Part shown: positions 43,832-64,000 of the stretch, in pieces
How positions within the stretch are numbered: the stretch's first letter is position 1
How the letters are laid out: each line of letters starts with the position of its first letter
Source: Scleropages formosus
Taxonomy: Eukaryota > Chordata > Actinopteri > Osteoglossiformes > Osteoglossidae
Length of the DNA: 64,000 nucleotides
Assembly: GCF_900964775.1 (NCBI RefSeq)
Contig: NC_041813.1
Coordinates: forward strand, 32,242,960-32,306,959
Direction of reading: 5' to 3'
Program-made: the position numbers and the translations under genes
Notes under the pieces: generated by a model
The model's database searches: none
The model's input: only the letters and a program-made list of their open reading frames with translations
Told to the model about the DNA's origin: nothing

Positions 43832-44494
43832 CGCGCACATGTGATAGTCCATTGGCCGTGGTCTCCTAAACCCTCCCATCCCCCCCCAGCTACAACGAGA
43901 TCCACAAGTTCCACACACAGATCCTGAGGGTCAAGGACCGAGACGACTTCCCCATGGTGCTCGTCGGGAACAAGGCGGACCTGGAGCAGCAGAGGACGGT
44001 AATGTACCGCGGGAAACGTGCCCCGCCAGGCGTGTGCCAGGCGTGTGCCAGGCGTGTGCCAGGCACTGAGCCCATGTGACCTCCGCACAGGTGTCCAGGG
44101 ACGAGGCGCAGACCTTCGCCAGGGAGAACCGCATCCACTACATGGAGTCCTCGGCCAAGAACCGGCTCAACGTGGACGAGGCTTTTTACGAGGTGGCGCG
44201 CGCCATACGGTGAGTGTGCGCTGCTCGCGTCGCGTACCGCGTTCCGTCAGGGACGGCGGAGCCGTCTGTGATGGCTGGACGCGGGTTCGACACCCTCCTT
44301 TGCACAAGTGCTTATGAAGCCAATAGCTTGCGGAAGAGCTTGCCGGAGTGTCCGAGCGCGCGGCTGTTCCATCATCGCTCTCTCTGCTTCTCTCTCACAG
44401 AAAGTTTCAGGAGACCGAGAGCCCCCCCCTTCCATCACACCACACGGGCAAACAGAAGAGCTCCGGCGGCGGCTGCCCCTGTACCCTGCTGTAA
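42883..44494 (+). CDS. rras: R-Ras small GTPase, 6 exons, 199 aa
   Basis: Ras-family GTPase at the plasma membrane that promotes integrin activation and vascular stability. Exons: 42883-42969, 43227-43314, 43522-43624, 43890-43998, 44091-44209, 44401-44494. Visible motifs: P-loop GGGGVGKS (14-21), effector region [11 protein letters not shown], switch [10 protein letters not shown] (61-68), NKAD (120-123) and SSAK (149-152). The C-terminal CAAX box is C196-TLL, with leucine last, which predicts geranylgeranylation; C194 beside it fits the palmitoylation site of R-Ras. [17 protein letters not shown] and the GGGCPC tail favour R-Ras over H/K/N-Ras. Human RRAS has a 26-residue N-terminal extension; here it is six residues (MSAEEE). 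RRAS2/TC21 is the nearest alternative, but the synteny with prr12, ap2a1 and prmt1 supports rras. Confidence 0.95.
43779..43832. repeat. (TG)n(CG)n microsatellite in rras intron 3
   Basis: About 44 bp of TG dinucleotides followed by a short CG run. Confidence 0.95.
44027..44068. repeat. 11-bp tandem repeat GCGTGTGCCAG in rras intron 4
   Basis: Three full copies plus partial ends occupy nearly half of a 92-bp intron. Confidence 0.9.
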
Positions 44495-45300
44495 ACCCCA
44501 CACCCTGCTGTTACCCCTGCACCCCCCCCCCCCCCCCCCCCCTTCCCTGGGTACCTTTCTGTATCCCCTCCCCACCTTGTGGAAGAGCCTGTTGGAGTGT
44601 GTGCACTTGTTCGCTCGCTCGTGTGCGCGTGTGTCTCCCCAGCTGTTCCACCATCACTCCCAGTACCTGCCTCTTTAAAAATGTTGTTGGCACCACCCTT
44701 CCTCTTCCTGTCGCCTTGAGCTGCACTCACTGCCCCGCCCCACCCCACCCCAGCGGGTGACTGGCTCGGGATGCCCTCCTCAGGTGTGGATACCGAGGTG
44801 GTGGCGCCCCCTGGTGGTGCACCAAGAGGAGCCTGAGAAGCAGAGCGGTGGCATTGTGACATTGTCATTGTGATATTGTATCATTGTGACATTGTGAGCG
44901 TCGCTCTTTCCTGTTACGGAGTGTTCTATCGGAACGTTCGCACCCGAGCCACAGTGAAGGTGTAGGTGGTGAAGGCCGATGCCGACGGACGACAGTCTCA
45001 GCGCACTGCCCTGGAACTTCTCCTCCTCCTCATCATCACCATCATCATCGTTGTCAGATGGATGGACAGACAGGATTTTTCACACTAAAGCTGCGCGGTA
45101 AACATGGCTTCCCACACGGTAAACTGCTGTGTCGGCGAATCCCGGGGGAGCGCTGGTGACGGGTCACGTCCGTCCAGCCTGCTCTGTCACGTTACTGCTC
45201 TGTGAGGGAGGGGGGCGCTAAACACCAACTGCTCCGTCTGTGATGTTACGTACCGCGGTTTTGTACCCGAACGTGGTGTTTCACATTAAAGTGGTCGCTA
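44495..45300 (+). other. rras 3' UTR
   Basis: Non-coding; contains a poly(C) run near 44525-44542 and ends at the ATTAAA at 45285. Confidence 0.55.
45285..45290 (+). terminator. Candidate poly(A) signal for rras
   Basis: ATTAAA, the commonest variant signal, about 790 nt after the stop codon. Confidence 0.5.
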
Positions 45301-45434
45301 CTCACCGAGCGCTCGTGTGCCTCATCCCTTGGCTTTCCGCTCTCGTCTCTCCTCTTCCTCCGTGTCCTTCGGCCGTACGCCGGCGGCCGCAGGTCCGAGT
45401 ACGCTCTCGGGTGCGGGAATGGGGCCCTCGAGCG

Positions 45435-45560
45435 CTGCCTCCCGTCCGCGGGCGCGAGGCTACCCTGCGACGGACCGAGCCGTACCCCTCCTAGCCAAGC
45501 GCCCAGCGCTCCCGGGATGGGCTCCCGCCCACCGTGAGCCCGACGTACGTGACGAGGGCT
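45435..45560 (+). mobile_element. Decayed SINE of the (TG)n-tail family or a relative
   Basis: CTACCCTGCGACGGACCGAG, GCGCCCAGCGCTCCCGGGAT and GGGCTCCCGCCCACCGTGAG align in order with the SINE body (CCTTGCGACGGACCGGCGTC ... GGGCTCCGGCTCCCCGCGAC) seen at 9590-9690. The tail is not recognisable. Confidence 0.45.
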
Positions 45561-46073
45561 CGAGGGAAGTTACTCTCCGCCCGGAGTGCGACACGATACT
45601 GTGTTTGCGAGCGGTGGCGCGCGCCCGCCGAAGGAGCGAGTCATTCCTCTTTGACACGAGAGGGAGACACGGGAAAGGACGCCACGTGAGCCGTCCACAA
45701 GTAAAGTGTGCGAGGAGCGCGGCAGACGCGGTTAGGACGCAGGTACCGGACACTTCCGCACCGCCTCGCCGGAGCTGCCGTCGGACCCTCGGATCCTGAG
45801 CGCTCGATGGCCTGCGGAGGGAGCGTGTTGCCAAGGGCAACCAGGAGAAGAGCGACGGACAGCGGATGGAACGGAGACACGGCGGCCTTCTGTTCGCCGC
45901 GAAGTGTGTGTGCACGTTAGTGGGCGTGGAACACACACACGCAACACGCACGCTGCTGTCGCTCTCAACAGTATTAATGCGCAGAGGAGGAGGTGATTTG
46001 CTCGAGTGTTGATGAGAAATAAAACATCCTTTGTTTTCCCGCTCAAACAGTTGGCGCACGCTGGCAGGTGTGC

Positions 46074-46115
<42 letters not shown>

Positions 46116-47169
46116 GGGGGGGCGACGGAGGGGCTCCCCGCTTCTGCAGGTACCCCCCCACACCACAGCAAAGCACACGAATTGTGGAGGCGCGCGCACA
46201 CCACTGCCACGCGCGTCTCTTCGGAGCGAGCACAGCACAAACTGCGTCGCCGCGTGCCATTCACGTGACCACGCACGGGGAGCGCGCTCCGATTCAGTCC
46301 GTTGCCGTCCCGTTCAGGAATGTACTCGAGCCACTAAAAGCGCACCGGTACCCCGGTACGGGCGCTAGAGGCTCGTTCAGGCCCTCATTTTCCCTCCCAA
46401 ATGGAGCTGCGGTGGCGCGAGCCGGGCACGAGTTCCGGCGCCGGGACCAGAGCAGAGCGCCGCGGCGAACACGACACGCAGGCGGCAGCGCGCGCGCGCT
46501 TGCAGTCGCGAGCGCTTGTTGTCGAAAATGGCGTCCGCGGGAGGAGGGCAGTGAGGAGCTCCGCGCTCAGGGCTCGTGCGCGGGCAGCGCGGGCAGCACC
46601 GGACCGAACCGGACCGAACCGGACCGAACCTCTCGCTGCTCGTCAGCGCTCGCTGTCCATCGACCCCCTCCCCCGCCCCGCCTTTCCCGTCCTCGCGCCT
46701 CCGTCTCGTCTTCATCCGCCGCCGCCGCGTCCTGGGACCTTCGGTTCATTTCAGGGAAAAAAGTGGAGCAAATGTGAACATGCCGGATATATAAATATAA
46801 ATAAATAAATATAAATACAGAAATATATGAGTACATGAGTAATAAAGAGGAGAAGCAGAACCCGCCTCTGGGTCCGAGAACCTGACAAGAGAGGAGCGCG
46901 GAGCCAAGGTGCGTGCGTGTGTGTGGGGTGTGTGGGGTGTTGGGGGGGGGGGGGTCCTCAGAAAGGACAAAAGACTCGGATTGGGACTCTGAGCTCGGAG
47001 GGGAGGGCGGAAGAAACGAGCCCCCCCCCCTCAAAACCACCACCTCGCTGTGAATCGGGAGCAATCGAAAGCAGACCCTCGGGGGGAGGGGGGGGGGGAC
47101 AGCCGCACTTCACTGCACGTCACGTCACGTCACGCAGCCGTCTTCGCCCCCCCCCAGGTACATCTCCTG
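45561..47169. other. GC-rich prr12 5' region
   Basis: No coding exon is supported before the prr12 ATG. The part from 46180 to 46760 is CpG-rich, with AAAATGGCGTCC (near 46525, YY1-like) and a (GGACCGAACC)n tandem at 46601-46638. It probably holds the prr12 promoter and first non-coding exon. A (TG)n tract lies at 46078-46111. Confidence 0.45.
46601..46638. repeat. 10-bp tandem repeat GGACCGAACC
   Basis: Almost four perfect copies in the presumed prr12 5' UTR/promoter. Confidence 0.9.
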
Positions 47170-59376
<12,207 letters not shown>

Positions 59377-59466
59377 GCGGGGTGGACGGGGGATGAGGGG
59401 GTGAGGGGGTGGGCTTGCGTGCGCGTTGGACCCCGATGGTTGCGCGTCCCTCCGCCCGGCGCTGTA

Positions 59467-59472
59467 AATAAA
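59467..59472 (+). terminator. Proximal poly(A) signal for prr12
   Basis: AATAAA only 90 nt after the stop codon, giving a very short 3' UTR. Confidence 0.6.
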
Positions 59473-60126
59473 CTCCGAGCTATGCGAGGCGAGGGGACGG
59501 GGACTCGGGCTGCTGTGACGCCGCAGTAGAGGACGAGCACGGCGACGGGATCGAGAGGAGGGAGGCCGAGTGTCGCAGAGCGTGTCGCTGAAAGACGAAG
59601 GGAATGGAACTCCAGCACACAAGTGGAAACGTGAGAGAACAGGCTGAGATGTGAGAAATGGGCGGCGGGAGTCAGTGAGCTCCGTGTTAATTATTAAAAT
59701 TACATTTATACACACACACACAGATCTGTGTATAAAAATTAAATTTGTATTATTTGTACAAAAAGGACATTTTTAACAGCTACCTTCTCTGGCTGGGATA
59801 GTTGACTATTGTTACTTTCAAGAGCAGTATTTTGCTGCGGTGGAAAGGCGAGAAACGTTTCTTGTGTTTGGTGTTCAATAGGGCAGTCCACATCTGTCTC
59901 TCTGTCTTTCTTTCTTTCTGTCTCTCTCTCACTCTCTCCCCACAACAGGGAGCTGTAAAGAGATGAGTAACGGAAAGAGCAGTATGTGTCCATATTCCTT
60001 TGAACTCGCCTTTCTGTTTCATATCTCGGTCACTTTGTGCAGCGCTCCTGCACCTCTCTTCGTGTGTAAATACTGTATGCCCTGCTTCCTCCTCTGTACA
60101 TTCAGTTCCCTGTACTGACAAAAGCA

Positions 60127-60132
60127 AATAAA
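60127..60132 (+). terminator. Distal poly(A) signal for prr12
   Basis: AATAAA about 750 nt after the stop. Together with the proximal signal it allows two 3' UTR lengths. Confidence 0.5.
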
Positions 60133-60971
60133 AGCCGCGAGAAGAATGGAAATGAGAAAACGCCGTGTGGCGTTTTGGTGCCAAACCCCGTCCCCTTCGT
60201 CGCCGAGTCGTATCCTCGGTTCCCGTGTGTGTGAGTTGCTGGGGTTGGGGGGGGGTATTTTTACCTTTGTTGTTGACGCACTTTTGTTGAGGCTCAAGTG
60301 CACGTCGTTTGGAGAGAAACTGCCAGCTGAATACATGTAGATGCGAAGAACCCAGACAGTTCCGCGAGGAGGGAGGCAACGGCGGGACTTTATGGCTAGG
60401 AACGGAGCAGCCAATGGTCTCCGTCTCTGTCCCGGCCGGGAGATTGCGGACAGCACTCGGGCAGACGGTCCCGGCGGCGAACGGTGAGCCAGGACACCTG
60501 GCGCGTGTGCCTGCGCGTTACTTAGTCCAGTTACTTGGCAGCAGTGTTTATAGACACAGTGTCAATAAGAAAGCACAATAAATAGGCGTGCCCAGAGATA
60601 CAGCGGGGGGTTGGTGTTTCCCTGCGGCTCTTTCGCCCCACACGTCAGACCAAATGCACTAAAACCCAACGCAAGCACAATATGGAATGGAGCTAATTAC
60701 AAGAAATAGAAAAACTCTAAGTTGTATGTTATTTACCTTAAAGTGCAGACAAAAACAGAGCCGGAGGTATTACACCGGGGTGGAGGCTTCAGTGGTGTAC
60801 ACGTGGAAGCCACAGATCGTCCAGCACTCGTCCGCAAGGCAGGGCTCACTGGTGACGGTGTGTGTCGGTGTGTTACTGGTGGCAGTGTGTCAGGGACCGC
60901 TGTGTTCGCAGAGCACATGGCAGTGGTAACGACACTATGACTTGACCCAAAAGTAGAGCTGAGAAACACGT

Positions 60972-60977
60972 TTTATT
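60972..60977 (-). terminator. Candidate poly(A) signal for ric8a
   Basis: Minus-strand AATAAA 175 nt beyond the stop at 61152. It faces the distal prr12 signal about 840 bp away. Confidence 0.6.
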
Positions 60978-61151
60978 CTGCTGAGCGTGAAAACAGTGAC
61001 GAGACGTGCGAAGGTGACCGCACACCCGTGTCCTGCGTCTCAGTGACTCTTGACCATTTTTCCTCTGGTCACAGTGCGACACTGACCTCGCTACTTTTCT
61101 ACTTTGCCGCCACTACCCTGCCGTATCTCGTAACAGGAGTGCTCCTGGCGC

Positions 61152-64000
61152 TCAGTCGTCGTCGCTCTCTTCCTCGCTTGCGCTTTCTTCTGCCGGGGAG
61201 CGGTTCCTCTGGGCGCCTCGCAGCGGCGCCAGTCTGCCTTCGGCAGTCACCCCCACGGGCTGGATAATCTCGTCCCTGAGGGAGACGCAGATGCGCGCAG
61301 TGAGACGCGCCGAGATGCTCCGAGACTCGCCGAGCCGGAGAAGCTTGCCTACCTGGAGAGGCGGTCGAACAAGGCGACGAGCCTGCGGGCCTCCGCCTCC
61401 TTCTCCTCGTCCGTCATGCCCTCCATGGGGTCCGGCTGCTCCTCCTCCACACGGCCCGTCACCAGATTGACCCGTGCCTTCACCCGCCGGTATTCCTCCG
61501 TGTCCGAATCCGAGTCGCTGGAGTAGCGCCCCTCAGTGGCACCCACGTTGCCCCCACCCAGCAGCCCCCGGGCCGCCAGCAGGCCAGCCGCATTGCCGTA
61601 GCCCGTGTATTTGACGAACCTGCGCACTGAGACGACGACACACAGCAGCACTGACCCCGCCAGCAGGGGGCGGAGTGGCTACCAAAGAGGGGAGGTGGTT
61701 CTCAAGTGGTGCTGCGCGTGTGTGTGTGCGTTTGAGAGAGAGAAAGATAGGTATCCTTACCGTTTTCCTTGCACAGCACAAAGAGCAGCTCGGCAGCACA
61801 GTGCTTCACATCAGTGTCCACGTGCGTCATGAGCCGGGCGAGGCGGCCCCTCCGCGTAGCCTCCTGTTCCGGCCGGCAGGACACATCTCGCAGTGGAGGC
61901 AGGATCTGGAGGGCAAGGGGCATCGCCACGGAAACGTGAGTGAGGACACCAGGGTGCTGACACCGTAGGCAGCAAACAGGCACCAGAGAGACAGGCAGCG
62001 GGGGGGGGGGGACCTGTTGCCGTAGGTAATGGCGAATCTCTCTGTGCACCCTGCAGCTCTCGGTCAGCAGGTTGAGGACCGGCGTCAGCTTCTGCTTGAG
62101 CTTCAGACCCTGTAACATCCAGTAAAAGGACACTTCCTCACTCCTGATGACAAGAGACAATTCTGACTGACCCCAAACACAGTATGGATTCTTCTCGATG
62201 TTCACTGTGCTGTACTGTACTTTACCGTACTGTATGGACCGGAGCAGGAGCAGCGTGCTTGGCTCGAGCCATATACTAGAGGGCACCGGGGCACCTTGTC
62301 CTGCGAATAACTGTTTTCGCCCCGCCAGCCTTACCCTGTCCAGTCGTCTGTCCATGAAGAGCAGCAGGGCGTGGACGCAGTCCATGTTGAGTCCCTCCCA
62401 CCAGTGCGAGCTGTGGACGAGGTGCCCGGACAGCAGCACGTCAAGGCACCGCAGCGGCAGCACCGACAGCACGTTCACCGTGTGCCTGGGGGGGGCGAAA
62501 GTGAGACCCCCGTCAAGGGAGCGCTTGCCGCCGCCTCTGCCCCCGCCGCCCTGCCCAGGACTCACCCCTGAAGCTCCTCGGTCCTCTCCTCTCCGTCACA
62601 TGGCAGCAGCAGGCAGTGGCGTAGCACCGCCGCCAGGTGGCGGTAGAGAGCAGCATCTTCCTGTGGCTCGGAAGAGAGCGGCTCGTTTCGCTCGACACAC
62701 AAACAAACCCGCAAGATGCTCAGCAGCAGCGAGAAATAATGATGTGGGAGACGTGCCTCCATGCTGCTCTCACCTCGTCTGGCTCCTGTCTGCGGGCGCC
62801 GAGAGTGACGTTGAAGAGCACCTTCAGGACCTCCATGGCGTGCGCCGACACATCCTTAGAGACAGGGGGCGCTGTGTGGTCAGTGAGCACCTCATGGCCC
62901 TCAGGGCAGCGCAGCGACAGGCATTGCTCCAGAGTGGCTGTCAGCAAGGACACACCCCTCTCCTGTGTCAGGCCACACCCACAGCGGTTATTACAGAGAT
63001 GAACGGAGGAGGGATCGCGGCGAGGAACACGAACGCCAGCGGTGACAGCGATGACCTCACGAGTCCTTCAACAGTCACCTGCTTCAGCTGCTCTCTCAGT
63101 TCAGGCCGGAGGGCCGTGAGCAGGAAAAGGAGGCGCAGCTCATAGAACCGTCCACTTGGGGGCGCCGGTGCACCGAGGCCCTCTTTGAGCCTCCTCGAGA
63201 GCGCGGTGAGCAGCCTGAGACAGAGGGAGGGAGGAAAGAAGGAGAACGGCGGGTCACTGGAGCGCCACCAAGTGTTACGTGCAGTAAGTGGCTCTGCTCA
63301 CGAACCTTAGCGCACTCGCTCTCTCTTGCGCCCTCTGGCTGCTGTAGATGACATTGCACAGGGCCTTCAGCGCTTCCTTCCTGCACGCGTCGCCATCGTC
63401 GTCCTCTTCCTCCGCCTCTCCTTCGCCCAGCGCTCGGCCTCTCGCCACCTCCGCACCGCCGTCGGCCCGCTCTGTGCCGCTCCCGCTGCACAGCTCCTCA
63501 GATCGAGCCATCTGGGAGGGGCTTGAGGTGTCAGAACCGGCAGGCGGGCCGCCGCGTCCCGGCTCGTCCGCGTCTTCGTCGTGGGACGGAGGGGGTGAGG
63601 ACAGGCCCCCCAGGCGGGCCAACGTGAGCAGCGCCGTGTCGGAGGCCAGCGGGGTGAGGGCGTGGCGCTCGCGGGACAGGATGCGCAGCGTGCAGAGGCA
63701 GACCCGCAGCGCCCCCGGCTGCAGCTGCATCCCGACAAAGTGGACGAGGGCGGCTGCCAGCCTCTGGAGAAGGAGCGCAGACAGGAGGCGCGGCACTCAG
63801 TGGACCGACGGGTGACACGGGACAGGAGAGCAGACCCACCGGCAGCTGACATCCGCGTCGGCTCCGTTCCGCTCGCGGCCACCTGGGGGCGCTGCGTGAG
63901 CACAAGGTGACAGGGAGGGAGGCGCAGCTACCTGTCTGAGGACCCGGTCGTCGTCTTCGCCGTCGCTCGAGTCCAGGTCCGAGTCGGAGGTGGGGATGCG
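61152..64000 (-). CDS. ric8a: RIC8A-type G-alpha chaperone/GEF, 3' ten exons (5' end beyond window)
   Basis: Armadillo-like protein that folds nascent G-alpha i/q/12 subunits and stimulates their nucleotide exchange. Exons in transcript order: 64000-63932 (partial), 63763-63306, 63214-63079, 62962-62774, 62660-62566, 62485-62335, 62109-62014, 61905-61761, 61626-61353, 61275-61152. Conserved segments: [79 protein letters not shown] and [18 protein letters not shown]. The C-terminal block [20 protein letters not shown] and [10 protein letters not shown] is present in RIC8A and absent from RIC8B. Oddities: exon 63763-63306 carries a long Ser/Glu/Asp/Gly-rich insert after [11 protein letters not shown] before the conserved [15 protein letters not shown]; the donor after 62014 runs straight into poly(C) (GTCCCC); the donor after 63306 is weak (GTTCGT). 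All phases agree. Confidence 0.9.

Larger units (their letters stand above)
59377..60960 (+). other. prr12 3' UTR and convergent intergenic region
   Basis: No coding exon is recognised. It contains two plus-strand poly(A) signals and short (CA)n and (CT)n runs, followed by the ric8a 3' UTR coming from the other strand. Confidence 0.55.

Overview
This 64 kb window is vertebrate nuclear DNA, almost certainly from a ray-finned (teleost) fish. The evidence is compact multi-exon genes with GT-AG introns, GC-rich 5' ends, dense (CA)n/(TG)n microsatellites, tRNA-derived SINEs with typical fish tails, and a prolactin gene with the four-cysteine pattern of teleost prolactin. A bonytongue lineage is possible, but nothing here proves it. 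There are no bacterial features, CRISPR arrays or operons.

Nine genes were assembled by eye from splice sites and protein homology. In every complete model the exon lengths sum to a multiple of three. Left to right they are: brsk1 (minus, 19 exons, 847 aa); a tiny two-exon gene for a 58-aa COX17-like twin-CX9C protein (minus); prl, prolactin (plus, 5 exons, 211 aa); prmt1 (minus, 10 exons, 348 aa); ap2a1 (plus, 22 exons, 980 aa); a stand-alone DUSP8/16-like phosphatase (plus, 4 coding exons, 408 aa); rras (plus, 6 exons, 199 aa); prr12 (plus, 16 exons, 2389 aa, one exon of 4.3 kb); and the 3' part of ric8a (minus, running off the right edge). prl/prmt1 and prr12/ric8a are tail-to-tail pairs, and prmt1/ap2a1 are head-to-head about 3 kb apart.

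The block matches human 19q13 (BRSK1, PRMT1, AP2A1, RRAS, PRR12). Several genes have ohnologs on human 11p (BRSK2, AP2A2, RRAS2, QSER1), and the DUSP and RIC8 genes here also have human relatives there (DUSP8, RIC8A). The window therefore looks like one arm of a 2R paralogon that kept genes mammals may have lost from 19q. The genes are not a pathway. They cover neuronal polarity kinase signalling, a pituitary hormone, arginine methylation, clathrin endocytosis, MAPK dephosphorylation, Ras signalling, chromatin and G-alpha chaperoning.

Between and inside the genes are at least three tRNA-derived SINE families, two LINE 3' remnants, two copies of an unidentified interspersed repeat, degenerate minisatellites and many microsatellites. 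The most notable signals are a textbook U12 AT-AC intron in ap2a1, three perfect palindromic CREs within 95 bp upstream of the DUSP start codon, the COX17-like protein that lacks the copper-binding CC pair, and a SINE family whose tail is itself a (TG)n microsatellite.
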